A stretch of 64,000 bases of DNA from Pyropia yezoensis (taxonomy: Eukaryota > Rhodophyta > Bangiophyceae > Bangiales > Bangiaceae). The notes under the pieces are model-generated. The model saw only the letters and a program-made list of their open reading frames with translations. It had not been told where the DNA came from and made no database searches. The position numbers and the translations under genes were made by a program. Numbering within the stretch: position 1 is the stretch's first letter; each line of letters starts with the position of its first letter. This document shows, piece by piece, positions 1 to 10,786 of this stretch. The DNA is taken from NCBI GenBank assembly GCA_009829735.1, contig CM020620.1, positions 19,690,020 to 19,754,019 of the forward strand, given 5' to 3'.

Positions 1-779
1 CTCCGTGGATGGTCCGCCAGTGGACGCCACGTTGGGCACGTCAGTACGCAGCAGTGCGCCAAGTTGATGGTGACGAGCAGCAGGTGCTTCACCTTTGCGG
101 CTTCCTCTGCCACTTGGCGGTTGAGGTCCTCCATCGCCCCACGACGCGCGCCCAAGCGTCTGCGACAAAGGAGTTGACTCTTTGTCACTCTGCCTGCGGG
201 GTCATCCCCTTCGGGGGCACTGCCAGCCTCTTTTTCCGGTAGGAAAAACCCGATGCGCGTCATCACTTGCGGGTTCCTAGCAAGGGGTGCGTCGTCGCGT
301 ACGGCGCCCGCCCCACCTGCCTCCCCCTCCTCCTCGTCATCGACGGCGACAGAGCGCGGGGGCAGCTGTGCCGGCACCGCACGTGATCCCCTGTCCGATG
401 CGCCGCCCGATGCGGCCGCGTCGGCGTCGGTGGCCCTCTCGCCTGCGCCCTTGGCCGAATCTGATGGCGCAAGCTTTCCGCGTGTCGTAGACGCCCGGGA
501 GGCCGCGCGCCGCAGAAAATCTAGCACTGCGTCCTTGACAGCCGTCGAAAGGTCGAACCGTCCCGGGTTCCTCAGCTCGACTTTACGTCGGGTCCTCGCC
601 GGACCTGCCTCGCTGCCGTCGTGCGCCAGACCATGGGCCTCGAGTGCCAGGCGCCGAAAAGACGCCACGGCTTCATCAGCAACGTCAAAGACAGTGCGGA
701 GTACATCTGGGTGCACATCACGCGCGACGGCCAGCCGGGCCTTGGCGGCCGAGACGCGGCGCGCAGCGCGCCGAGGCAT
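1..779 (-). CDS. Hypothetical protein, 3' end cut by window edge
   Basis: Read on the minus strand, an ATG at 779-777 opens a frame with no stop through to base 1, so at least 259 residues are coded and the C-terminus lies outside the window. The protein starts with a basic helix (MPRRAARRVSAAKARLAVAR). Two helical-looking stretches follow (around VLRTVFDVADEAVASFRRLA and DLSTAVKDAVLDFLRRAAS), then an acidic Ala/Asp/Glu linker, and near the edge another helical stretch containing EDLNRQVAEEAAKVKHLLL. No catalytic motif or known family is recognised. The alternating ordered and acidic segments, and the poor quality of the competing plus-strand readings, are why I accept it. It could be part of a mobile-element gene, given the helicase-like fragment and foldback element just upstream of its start. 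Confidence 0.5.
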   Translation of the reverse strand, partial: MPRRAARRVSAAKARLAVARDVHPDVLRTVFDVADEAVASFRRLALEAHGLAHDGSEAGPARTRRKVELRNPGRFDLSTAVKDAVLDFLRRAASRASTTRGKLAPSDSAKGAGERATDADAAASGGASDRGSRAVPAQLPPRSVAVDDEEEGEAGGAGAVRDDAPLARNPQVMTRIGFFLPEKEAGSAPEGDDPAGRVTKSQLLCRRRLGARRGAMEDLNRQVAEEAAKVKHLLLVTINLAHCCVLTCPTWRPLADHPR

Positions 780-1180
780 GTCTGCGTAGCAGGGCCCGCC
801 GCCGCCGCCGACGACCACACACCGGCAAACGGCGGGTCCAGGCAACGTTTGCCAGTTGCACACGAGCCAGCAGCCGCAGTGCGCCCGTCACTTCCCGCCT
901 GTCCACCTTCAAACACCCCTGCGGTCGCCGCGCACCCGTGGCGGCGGCGGCTACCGAACCTTAAACTTGGAGCGCCCCTGCTGTCGCCGCCACCTGTGGG
1001 GGCCGCGGCCAAGAACGTCCCGGGGGCCGCTCCCGCCCACCTGGCATATGCTGTATGTACGCGCAGGGGGTCGCAACCGCCCAAGCGCAACGGAAGAATA
1101 TATCGTCCACTTACCGCCGACAGGCCACCGGGCCAGGAATGCTCCGTGTCGGCCTGGTCTGGTCGGTGCATACACGCTCC

Positions 1181-1220
1181 TGTCGGCGCCGCCTGCTCGA
1201 AATGGCTGCGCGAGCACGGG
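1181..1220 (+). pseudogene. Fragment related to the helicase N-terminal region
   Basis: This 40-nt stretch matches 6886-6925 inside the large helicase gene with two mismatches and encodes the same motif in frame (VGAACSKWLREHG here, VGAVCSKWLRKHG there). The resemblance fades on both sides, and a foldback element starts 13 bases downstream. It is best read as a remnant of a paralogous copy. Confidence 0.5.
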
Positions 1221-1232
1221 CTTGACGTCTCA

Positions 1233-1385
1233 GCGCAGTGGGTCTAAGACCGAGTCCCTGCATTTCCGTACAAGATGGCCTTTACGGCCTCTGTGGGGGA
1301 GTCGGCTTCTGCAAGCAGGCCCTCACGACCCCCTGAGGGCCGTCTTGCACGGAAATGTAGGTACTCGGTTTTAGACCCACTGCGC
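1233..1385. mobile_element. Foldback/MITE-like element with 48-bp inverted arms
   Basis: The left arm (1233-1280) and right arm (1338-1385) are reverse complements with 43 of 48 positions matching, around a 57-nt centre. Each arm carries CAGTGGGTCTAARACCGAGT near its outer end. The same signature (CAGCGGRTCT then AAACCGTGTATCT) bounds the element at 12888-13540 next to a Tc1/mariner transposase relic, which suggests a non-autonomous Tc1/mariner-type element. No clear TA target duplication is visible. Confidence 0.6.
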
Positions 1386-1770
1386 CGGGCCGTCACAGGA
1401 AATGCGAATCAGAACAAAGCGATGTATTCCATGCTAAATAGCCACGGGTGTGTCCCGGCATGTGTCCGGTGGTCTATGCCAGGACGAAAATCCGGTAGTC
1501 TATGAGGTTTTGATTCTGCAGGCTTGTCCGGCGAGTATGGCACGTTGCACAAAAAAGATACATTGAGCATTATTTTCTTTTTTCTCCGGCGTTGTTCGGG
1601 CCACACCCCTCGGCCAATCAGGTGCCTCGGGAATTTGCCCCGGTGTAATGGACTGGTCCTGCTTGATGGTGGGCTCCTTTCGGGTGTGGTGTGCACGCTC
1701 ATGAGTGAGGCTTTTGGGAAAGTGTGCAGGGATTTGACGGCCGCCGCGGTGGCCACGCCAGGGGTGTCGC

Positions 1771-2090
1771 CGGTGCTGCGGTCGGCGTCGGCGACGGCCG
1801 TGGCGGTGGCGACGGTGGCGACGGGGGTGGCAGTAACGGCGGCGGCGTCGGTGGCGACGGCCGTGGCGGTGGCGACGGCGGTGGCGGTGGCGACGGCTGG
1901 GGCGACGGCCGTGCCGGTGGCGACGGCGGTGGCGACGCGGTGGTGGGGGCGACGGCCGTGGCGGTGGCGACGGCGGTGGCGGTGGCGACGGGGGTGGCGA
2001 CGCGGTGGCGGGGGCGACGGCCGTGGCGGAGGCGACGGCGGTGGCGACGGGCGTGGTGGTGGCGACGGGGTTATCCGTGGCGACGGGGGT
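1771..2090. repeat. GC-rich minisatellite (GGTGGCGACGGC-type)
   Basis: Imperfect head-to-tail copies of a 12-18 bp unit such as GGTGGCGACGGCCGTGGC. All six frames stay open here simply because of the composition (Val-Ala-Thr, Gly-Asp-Gly or Pro/Arg repeats), so open frames across it are not evidence for a gene. Confidence 0.75.
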
Positions 2091-3042
2091 GTTGGTAGCT
2101 TTGGCTGTGGAGTGGGGGGCTTGCGTTGGTGGCGGTGGAGACGGAGATCTTTTTCTGACGGTGGGGTCGGCCATGTGTTTGGGAGAGGGGGGGAGAGGTT
2201 GGCAGTATGCGGGGGGGGGGGGTCGTGGGCGGTGTGATTTATGTGACGGGATGGGAAGCGTAGGTGGTGGCGGTGTTGCTGGTGGGGTTGTTAGGGGCGG
2301 TGATGCCGCCAGCGCTGGGTGAATCGCCGTCGTCGGCACGATTGTTTTTTTATAGTAAAGGAGGGCGGTCATGGGTGTCTTGTCGACGATGTCATAGCCA
2401 GGCAAGGTATCCCAGAATGTCTCGTGCAGGAAATCGGTGGCGGGAGTGTGGGGCGCGGCGGAGCAACGCACAATGCATGCAGACTACCCCCTCTCTCGCA
2501 CCCCCGCGCAAAAGAGAACAGGCGCGTCTTTTCCCTATTTTCTTTTCTCTTTTGCGCCCCGGCCCTAGACCACAAGAGCCATGCAGACCGTCGCGTTCCC
2601 CCTTTTTTTTTTTTCCCTCCCGTCTGCCTCCCATTATCATCCCCCTCCTCCCGCCTCGCCCACACGCCCGGGGTGCGTTTTCCTCACCCTGGCACGCCCA
2701 CAACAGCTCATCTAACGTTGAGGCTGGCGGTACCTTCTCCCTGCTTACCCCGTCCCCCCATCCCCCGAGCCACGTTGGATGCACCGAGGCTGGCACCACT
2801 TAAGTCGCCAACAACGGACCTGTCGTGCCAGGCGGGAGGAAAGGGTGGAAGTGGTTGCTTCGCACTGGCTGGCGGGAGGGGCAGGACGATGAGAGGGAAC
2901 CATAAGGCGAGAGAGGCGCTCTCCGCTTCCTCATCGGGGACCGTCGGGGCGCACGCTAACGGTCTCGAAGCATGACTAACGCATGAGCACCAGTCTTCCT
3001 CATCGACCAATCACACGAGCGCATTGGTTGGAACTATTTTCT

Positions 3043-3071
3043 CTCGCGAGACCATTTTAAGGTCTCGCGAG
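3043..3071. repeat. Perfect inverted repeat with two TCTCGCGAG cores
   Basis: CTCGCGAGACC (3043-3053) is repeated in reverse complement as GGTCTCGCGAG (3061-3071) around a 7-nt AT-rich loop. Each arm also contains the self-complementary core CTCGCGAG. It could form a stem-loop or be a paired protein-binding site; the function is unknown. Confidence 0.6.
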
Positions 3072-3520
3072 CGAAAAAAGAATCTGAAAAAAGTGCCCTC
3101 CAGCTGTCCCCGCGAAGCTCCCCTATCTCGACTACCCCCCTTCCAAGCCTCAGTTAGCACATGGGCCCGAATCAGCCCCCGAGCAGTGCAAATCAATGCG
3201 AAAAGAAAGGCCCCATTTCAGGTTCGTCAGCACCTGGTCCACTCAGGGTGTCCCTCAGAGCGCTACACAAACCAGGAGACCCAAGGACCTCATTAGTTCG
3301 CAAGGACCTCTATGATCCTTCGGTCAGCATAGCGGCCGTGGACCCCGTCACGGCCGATGTCCTGCCCGGGCCCAAGCAGAGAAAAACCTCGATGTATCTT
3401 TTTTCTGCAACGGACCATAGTCTTATTGTCACTTCCTGTGACGACCGACGGCGGTCTATATGCATAATACCGGATACACCGCGTTTCCAAGTCCATTGAT
3501 CGATTGGAGTAGGGGTTACA

Positions 3521-3562
3521 CAAACTCCGCGCTTTTTCAGATGTCCGCGGACACGGAGTTTG
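3521..3562. repeat. Nested inverted repeat / cruciform
   Basis: CAAACTCCG (3521-3529) and CGGAGTTTG (3554-3562) are perfect reverse complements. Between them lies a perfect 12-nt palindrome, TGTCCGCGGACA (3542-3553). This looks like a remnant of a small foldback element. Confidence 0.5.
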
Positions 3563-3667
3563 CGCTACGATTTAGCCGTCTGTCGATCTTACGAACGATT
3601 CTCCATTGTGGGCCTACAGCTCACACCCGTACCACGAACCCTTCCCCCCCCCCCCCCCCCTAAAGGA

Positions 3668-3745
3668 ACCGCCCCCTCCTAATGAATCGCCCCTCCTAAT
3701 GAATCGCCCCTCCTAATGAACCGCCCCCTCCTAATGAACCGCCCC
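3668..3745. repeat. 17-bp tandem repeat, four copies
   Basis: CTCCTAATGAA begins at 3676, 3693, 3710 and 3728, giving a 17-18 bp unit (consensus GCCCCTCCTAATGAAYC). It directly follows a C homopolymer. Confidence 0.8.
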
Positions 3746-3899
3746 TCACTCTGTACATAATGAGGGACCTTTCCCGGCACGTAGATCTTGGGGGCGACGA
3801 CCGCTCAGGGATGTGCTGAACAGTCTTGTGGCTTTTCCGCAAACTGCCAGTGTGTAATACGCAGGACAACAATCGTCGGGACAAAAATCGTCGTTTCCC

Positions 3900-4045
3900 G
3901 GGGCGCGCGTCTCGCGGGCGTGCGCGCGCGAATGCATGCGCGCATGCGCGCGAACGCCCGCCCGCGCCCTCGCTCAACCGTGCGCGCGGACCATGCGCGT
4001 GTATCCTCGGGCATGCGCGCGCGCATGCGTGCACGCGCGGCCCCC
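3900..4045. repeat. Alternating purine-pyrimidine (CG/TG/CA) tract
   Basis: Dense runs such as GTGCGCGCGCGAATGCATGC and GCATGCGCGCGCGCATGCGT. Such tracts favour Z-DNA and hairpins. No coding signal is evident. Confidence 0.55.
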
Positions 4046-4063
4046 ACCCCCCACCGCCCTCTC

Positions 4064-4262
4064 CACGGTGTTCCGCGCCCCTTCCCTTCCCCCACCCCTC
4101 CCTTTCCCGGTTGTGCCGTGCCCTCTCCCCCATTCCCGACCACCCTCCCCACGGTGTGCCGCGCCCCCTCCCTTCCCCCACCCCTCCCTTTCCCGGTTGT
4201 GCCGTGCCCTCTCCCCCATTCCCGACCACCCTCCCCACGGTGTGCCGCGCCCCCTCCCTTCC
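4064..4262. repeat. 86-bp tandem repeat, about 2.3 copies
   Basis: The landmark CACGGTG occurs at 4064, 4150 and 4236, exactly 86 bp apart, and the sequence between is nearly identical (C-rich with a CCCGGTTGTGCCGTGCCC core). Confidence 0.85.
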
Positions 4263-4300
4263 CCCACCCCTCCCCCCCCCCTCCCCCCCCACACCCCCCG

Positions 4301-5344
4301 CAGGTGGCAGCGGCCAAGGCAGCGGGTGGTGTGGCGGTGGCGGCGACCGGACCGGTGCGTTTGTTTTTGGGGGGCGGGGCGTGAGGACGGGGGGAGATTG
4401 TGGGAGGGGCGGGGTGGAGGATCGGCGGCCGGCCGGGGGGGAGCACGGGCGCGGCGGCTCCGTTGGGAAAGGGGGGCGGGTCGCGCCAGCACCGGCGGCG
4501 CGGTTTCTTCGAGCCGCGCCGCCGCCGCTGCTGGTGGGCCGCTCCCGAGCCGCGCACCCACCCCACGGCCGCTGGTTCTCTGCCGTGCCTTCTTACCCTC
4601 TTTCCCCCCCCCCCCCCTCCCCCACCCCCCCCCCCCCCCCCCGCAGGTGGCAGCGGCCAAGGCGGCGGGTGGTGTGGCGGTGACGGCGAACGGACCGGTG
4701 CGTTTGTTGTGGGGGGGGGGGGCGTGAGGAGGGGGGGGCGTGAGGATGGGGGGAGAGGGTGGGAGGGGGGGAGAGTGTGGGAGGGGCGGCGGTGGAGGAT
4801 CGGCGGCCGGCCGGGGGGGAGCACGGGCGCGGCGGCTCTGTTGGGAGAGGGGGGCGGGTCGCGCCAGCACCGGCGGCGCGGTTTCTTCAAGCCGCGCCGC
4901 CGCCGCTGCTGGGGCGCCGCCCCCGAGCCGCGCCCCCACCCCACGGCCGCTGGTTCTCTGCCGTGCCTTTTTACCCTCTTTCCCCCCCCCCCCCCTCCCC
5001 CACCCCCCCCCCCCCCCCCCGCAGGTGGCAGCGGCCAAGGCAGCGGGTGGTGTGGCGGTGGCGGCGACCGGACCGGTGCGTTTGTTTTTGGGGGGCGGGG
5101 CGTGAGGACGGGGGGAGATTGTGGGAGGGGCGGGGTGGAGGATCGGCGGCCGGCCGGGGGGGAGCACGGGCGCGGCGGCTCCGTTGGGAAAGGGGGGCGG
5201 GTCGCGCCAGCACCGGCGGCGCGGTTTCTTCGAGCCGCGCCGCCGCCGCTGCTGGTGGGCCGCTCCCGAGCCGCGCCCCCACCCCACGGCCGCTGGTCCT
5301 TCCCCTCGCTCCTCATTCACCCTTTCCCCCGCCCGCCCCCCCCA
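4301..5344. repeat. About 320-380-bp tandem repeat, three copies, each led by a splice-acceptor-like tract
   Basis: Copies start at 4301, 4644 and 5022, and a related start lies at 5345. Each copy begins CAGGTGGCAGCGGCCAAGGC after a long poly-C/CT run ending in GCAG, exactly like a 3' splice site. Each then reads a GGTGTGGCGGTG block, a purine-rich block and a GCGCCGCCGCCGCTGCTG block. Length differences come mostly from the homopolymers. Long open frames on both strands here follow from composition. Confidence 0.8.
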
Positions 5345-5447
5345 CAGGTGGTGGCCCAGACGTTGGGAGGTGGCGGCCGCTGGTGCGTCTGGCGGCACAG
5401 CCCGCAGGTGGGGGGCGGCAACGAGGCCGGTGGGGCCGCTGGCGGCG

Positions 5448-8400
5448 ATGGCGGTCACACCACCGGCGGCCGAGCCGGTGGCTGACCCGGCGGCCGTGTC
5501 GGCAGCGGAATCGGTCGCGTCGCCGGTGGTCGTGCCCGCCGCGTCGGCGTCCGAGGTGGCTGACCCGGCGGCCGTGTCGGCAGCGGAATCGGTCGCGTCG
5601 CCTGTGGTCGTGCCCGCCGCGTCGGCGTCGGAGGTGGCTGACCCGGTGACCGGGCCGGTGGATGTGGCGGGTGCAGTGCCGACGGTCGTGGCTCCGGCGG
5701 CTCCGGCCGAGCCGCCGCCCGCGTCGGCGGGCATGTCAAGGGCGGCGTCGGCCGAGGCGTCGGCGGTCTCGCCGGCCGAGCCGGCCGTCGCGGTGTCGGG
5801 CACGTCGACGGCGGCGGCGTCGGCGGGCAAGTGGACGGTGCCGGCGGACACGGTTGCGGTCGCGGTGCCCGTCGTGTCGGCGGGCGCGGTGCCCGGGACG
5901 ATGGCCGCGTCGGCCGCACCCGCGGGTGCGGTGCCCGTCGTGTCGGCGGGCGCGGTGCCCGTCGTGTCTGTGGGCGCGGTGCCAGGGACGATGGCCGCGT
6001 CTGCAACTGAGCCGTTGGCGCGGCAGCAAGAGGTGCCCGTTGACGACGACGAAATCGTACCGGTGCGAACGGGCCGGTGTGCACCCATAATGGCGGACGA
6101 GCCGGTGTTGGAGATGCTTGACATCACAGGCCCTGAGGTGGGGCCAGCGGTAACGGGGACGGCTGTGGCGGTTGGCACCGACCAGTCAGGGGTTGCGGTG
6201 GCCAGGCGGGCACACAACACGGGTGCCCTCGGACTGGTGCATCAGTGCGACGCCCTCTTTGCTCGCGTCGGCCCTCGGGAGACGACCCAGGCCGACGCCC
6301 TGTGTGTGATCCAGGCCACGTGGACGCTTCTTCGTACGGACCAAGGTGTGCAGGTTGCCCAGGCCGCTGTTGCCCACCTGTCCCACTTGTATCTGCCACA
6401 CGCAGGCGACCCGGTCGTGGCACGAGAGATGGCAACCGCCGTTCGACATGCCCTTCGCGGCCCGTGTTTGGCAAACCTGCCTCGCGACAACCTCGAGGCA
6501 CTCGTGGACGTGATTCTCCTCCCCGTCATGGTTCCTGACGTGTGGCGGGCAAAAACGACGATCCACCGCCTGGCGGTGCGGGCGGCGGCGGTGGCGGCGC
6601 CCACACAGATGCTGGTGACCGGCCGGTCTGGGCGGAAGCGGCTGCGTCTCGCCGCCCCTGGTGGCCCTGCCGTCCCGGCCTTGGGCGGTCCTGGGGGCCC
6701 TGCGGGTCCGGCTGCGATGCCGTCTTCCCGTTCATTGACGTTGACCCCCCCCGCGCGGACTTTCGACACCCTAGGGCGGACGAGCCGCCGGCGACGCTTC
6801 CCCGGCAAGATGCGCATGTTGTAGCGGACGCTGGCAGTGGTGGTGGCCAGGAGCTCGCCCACTTCAGCCGCGAGATGGTCGCTGCTGTCGGCGCCGTCTG
6901 CTCGAAATGGCTGCGCAAGCACGGGCCGCTGGTCGATTCTCTTTCCTGGCCGGAACAAGTGCGGTTTTTCCGTACCGCCTGGTCCATGGGCGTCTGGCCA
7001 CCCGAGGCCCAGCGCTTCCTGCTCGACGCATGTGCGAGAGACACTGCCACCGTGCATCAGGCGGTGCTGGCGGGCAAGGGTGGTACTGGAGCGCCCCAAC
7101 AGCCGTTTAAACTGCACACCCGCCTGTGGTCGCATCTGGTCGAGTCGGTCTTCGTACCTGCCGTCGTGGAGCGGGGTGGCGGTGACGACGAGCCTGCCCC
7201 GGCCGGTGCGGGCAGCCCTGACGACGTTGCCCTGCTGATGTCCATGCCAGGGACGCTGGCAATGTTGCCGACGGACTTCTTCGATGCTTTTAAAGAAGTC
7301 AAGGCGTGGAGAACGGCCATATGTGACATGGCGGCTTTGCTCTTCCCAGCCGTTCTGGGACACCCGGGCGCTGCTGCTGCTGCCACCCCGGCTGCGGCCC
7401 TGTTTTCACGTTTAGCGAGGGTCACTGCCTCGGACACTGGCGTCGGGTGGCTGGTGGCGCCCAGCTCAAAGTTCCGACTGTCCGCCCGGGACGTCATCCG
7501 TCGCCTAGCCGGTGTGGGTGAGCGGGGGGGCGGTCGGTCTGATTCGTGGTCCGTCATGGACCTGTTGGATGGGTGCTCACCCGTCCTGCCCGACGGGGGG
7601 GGGCGCGGTGACTCCGCCTGCGAGACCACCAGCGCTGCTGCCCCGGGTCCGCCTTGTGGTGGCCCGCGACCTTTTGACGCCCTGCGCGTCATCCAAAACG
7701 CCGTGCACTTGCTGGATGTTAGTGCGCGCACTGCTCGTGCGGCTCGTCACTGGAACGGCATCCCCCTGCAGCTGTTTCCCGTAAGTACGGCGTTTGTGCG
7801 GGGCGGCCGACAGGTGCTGACGGACGTGAGCGCGGGGCCCCCGGCTGCGGCTGTGGGCTCTCAAGGCGATTCGGACAAAATGTCAGAGGGTGGGGCGCTC
7901 GCCCGTGTCCTGCACCTGCTCATGCGGCTGGGCATCCACCGAGACGTGTCGGAAGCACGGAGTGTCATCCGCTACGCGCTTGTCGGGTGCCTCGTCCGAT
8001 TCGCCGATCCCGCTGGGTGCTCCACCCATTTTGACATCTTGGACGCGGGACACATCGCCCCCGTTGTCAACGAGTGGGTTGACTCGCTGCCGAGCCTTTG
8101 GGAGGTTGCCGTCGGAAACGACAAGGCGGCGCGGACGCGATACAGCTGGGTGTACTATGCGGCCATTTACAACCTGGGGAGTATACCGCTTGCGTCTGGT
8201 GTGCGGGCATCTCGGAGGGCGCTGGCCAACGCAGCAATTGTCTGGTTGGCGTCCCCCTCGGGTATGTCGCCCTGGATCGGACGAGATTGCGAGAATACCT
8301 CCCAGGCCCTGCACAATCTGAGGAGTTTGCTCTGTCCGCCTGCCAAGCCTGGCAAGCGGGTCAGCCCCCTGGTCGAGCAACTTCGTCAGCGCATCGACGA

Positions 8401-10786
8401 ATTACTCGGCGGGTCTGCTGCGCCAGACGACACTGGGGCGGGTGCTGCGCCAGGCGACGCTGGGGCGGGGGCTGCTGCGCCAGACGACGCAGGGGCGGGG
8501 GCTGCCCCTGCCGATGAGGTAGGTGCCGGGTCAGGTGCCGACAAAGATGGGCGGCCTCCCCCAGCGCCCGATGCGACCATGGCGATTCCGTCCGGTGACG
8601 GTGACCCCGACGGCATTACCATTGGCGACGACACGGGGGACGAAGTCCTGTTTGTGTACTACCTGCCCGCGGTGGCGGTCCCAGACAATGTTTTGGCTGC
8701 GCAGGCCGTATCCCCTGCGTATGATGCGGAACCCTGCAACGTCATTTTGTTTGTTGACGACGACGATGACTGGCATGACGCAGAGAACGATGGCGTGACT
8801 GTCGTCAGTGTGGACCGGGTGGTCCGGGCCGGCCAACTGGTCGGGCAGCGGCGCACGTCCTCCGCCACTAGGGCGGCCGCCCATGTGGCAGTAGCTCAGA
8901 GTGCTGCCACCTCTGTCGCGACGGTAGCTGCCACCTCCTCCGCGACGGCAGCCGTCCCAGGCGGGCCCTCTACGCCCGAGGTTGCTGTCACCGCTGCTGC
9001 TCCCGATGCTCCATCGGCGGCGGGTATAGCCACAGGCGCGGTGGATGCTGTGGCTGTGGGTGCTCCTGGCGTTGGTGGGGCTCCTGCGGGCAAGGCGGCC
9101 GTGGCCGACGCGAGTGTTAGCGGAGGTGCACCTGCTGAACCTGGTACTGCTGCAGCAACCGACACCGCGGGGGTGGCTGCGGTGGGCACGGCAGTGGCTC
9201 GGGGGGAGGAGCCCTCTTCCGCTTTGCCTGCAGTTGCAGACACGGAAGCGGCTGTTGTTGGAGGTGGGACTGCCGGCGTGGGAGGTCCTTGTATCGGTTC
9301 CCCGGGTGGTGGGGGGGACGCGTCCTTCACTGCAGCACCACTGCCCGCGGCGGCGGTGGCGGCGGCGGGGGGTGGTGCCAGCCAGGCCAGTCCTCCCACA
9401 CTGTGTGGAGCGGATGGTGATCGGGTGGCGCTCGGTCAGCGGACGCTCTGTACGTCCGAGTCTGGGTGGACGGGTGTCCCAACCCACCTGCGCCCGTCCC
9501 CGTTGTACGCAAGAGGACCTGGGGGCCGCTGGCAGGCCATCGTTGTCGCCACCTTGTGCCAGCTAGCCGCCCGCGGTACAGATGCGGTGGAGCAGTCTAT
9601 CGAAGGGAGCAACAAGGGCCATGGCGGCGGCGGCGGACGCAGTGGGCGCGTGACCACGTCGTCACTGTGCTTCCGCTTTGGCGTGGCTCGCATCGACGCG
9701 CCCATAACCCTGTCGTCGCCGCAGGTGGGGGGGTCCATCTTGGACGACCCGCGGGCGTGTCGCATGTGCAACGTGCTCGTGCGTATGCCCGCCCCCCGGG
9801 GTGGTCCTCCCGGTGGGGGCGGCCGCCACCACCGCCGCCACAAGGACCGCGGGGGAGAGTGTCAAGTGGACCCCACAGACGCCACCCCGGGTGATTTGTG
9901 TGCCTTTTGGGTACCGGAACCCGTCGGCTCGGTGTGCAGCACCCCCGTGGACGCCGTGTTTATTGGCCGCTGCGAGGACAAGAAGGGGCAACCCGGCGGG
10001 GGGGTTGGTGGCCCACCGCTCGCGGGGGCAGGCCAGTGGTGGGTGGACAAGACGCCTGGCCCGGGGCTGGACGAGGGGGACGATGACACCGGCACGGCGC
10101 GCCACGGTGGCGCATCCAGTCCCCCCCGGCGGTGGTGGTTTGCGGTGCGTCGCTCAGACGTGCGGCGGATGCTCCATCGCCGGACGGCGAATGTGGTCGT
10201 CACACTGTCTCATAGTGTCCTGTCGGACAGCCGCGAGTTTGGCGGCCTCGGCCACTGGGACCTTTTTCCGCCAGTCATGCAAAGGGCGCTCGCCATCCAC
10301 GCAACGCCTCGGCACGGGAGACAGCAGGTGGTACCTGTACCGGCACCGGGGCCTCCCCCCCTGCAGAGCGCTCCTTCACGCTACGCCCACGTGGACGAGT
10401 TCCAGTGGCGCGCAGTCGATTGCATGCGCCGGGGGCTGTTGTCGGACGAGTGTGACGTGCAGCTGGTGACGGGCCCCCCCGGGACGGGCAAGACACGCGC
10501 CATTGTCTCCATGGTGGACATGGTACTTGGGACCCTGCCAGACGGGCGGGTGCTGCTGACGTCGCGCACCAACACGGCGTGCGACGAGCTGTTGGACGCA
10601 GTGCGCGAGTTGTTCTGTCCGTCGGGGGATGCCAGTCGACACGGCGTCGCGAAACCCGATGCCGTGACGCTCCTCCGTGTGGGTGAATCCCCTCCGGATG
10701 GCCACCGTGCCAAGACAACGCACATTGACGCCGTGGCGGACGAGCGCCTTCCTGTCGCCTACCCGTCCGTGACAGTCGCGGTGTAA
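5448..10786 (+). CDS. UPF1-like SF1 helicase, N-terminal and Walker A part, ends at in-frame TAA
   Basis: The likely start is ATG 5448. The frame from there codes a disordered Ala/Val/Ser region, then globular sequence (around HQCDALFARVGPRETTQADA), until TGA 6824. The protein continues in another frame, open 6542-10786 with no ATG near its beginning, so a short intron or an indel must lie at about 6560-6830. This second frame codes a large helical region, a Gly/Ala-rich linker, then a helicase domain. The domain has an N-terminal Gln-motif-like segment (YAHVDEFQWRAVDCM), Walker A GPPGTGKT (10472-10495) and motif Ia SRTNTACDEL. Translation then meets TAA at 10784-10786, before the remaining helicase motifs, which continue in the same frame downstream. 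Family knowledge: these are RNA/DNA-translocating NTPases related to UPF1, senataxin and ZNFX1. The N-terminal about 1,200 residues are unlike any I recognise. Confidence 0.65.
5481..5714 (+). repeat. 78-nt (26-residue) in-frame tandem repeat
   Basis: GCTGACCCGG occurs at 5481, 5559 and 5637, a 78-nt period, and encodes repeats of the type ADPAAVSAAESVASPVVVPA. The third copy diverges after its first residues. It lies inside the disordered N-terminus of the helicase-linked reading frame. Confidence 0.75.

Larger units (their letters stand above)
1386..3667. other. No supportable gene; minisatellite and small palindromes
   Basis: Outside the minisatellite I see pyrimidine-rich stretches (about 2580-2660) and two small inverted repeats (3043-3071 and 3521-3562). 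Open frames here are short or low-complexity and show no recognisable domain. Confidence 0.4.

Noticed and set aside
1771-2090. Possible CRISPR-like array
   Set aside because: The repeats are short, contiguous and degenerate with no unique spacers, and the DNA is eukaryotic. The same applies to the arrays at 3668, 4064, 4301 and 42221.
1500-2471. Opposed open frames of 237 (plus) and 323 (minus) codons
   Set aside because: Both derive from the minisatellite; neither has a recognisable domain. The minus-strand N-terminal 60 residues look slightly more natural, but not enough to call.
3805-6220. Long minus-strand open frames (503 and 748 codons) opposite the tandem repeats and helicase start
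   Set aside because: They are Pro/Arg/Gly/Ala-biased readings of a GC-rich tandem array and mirror the plus-strand coding sequence; the plus strand shows globular protein sequence, the minus does not.
6542-6545. Start of the helicase at 6542
   Set aside because: The codon there is GTG, not ATG, and conserved-looking sequence continues upstream in another frame; the open frame simply begins there.
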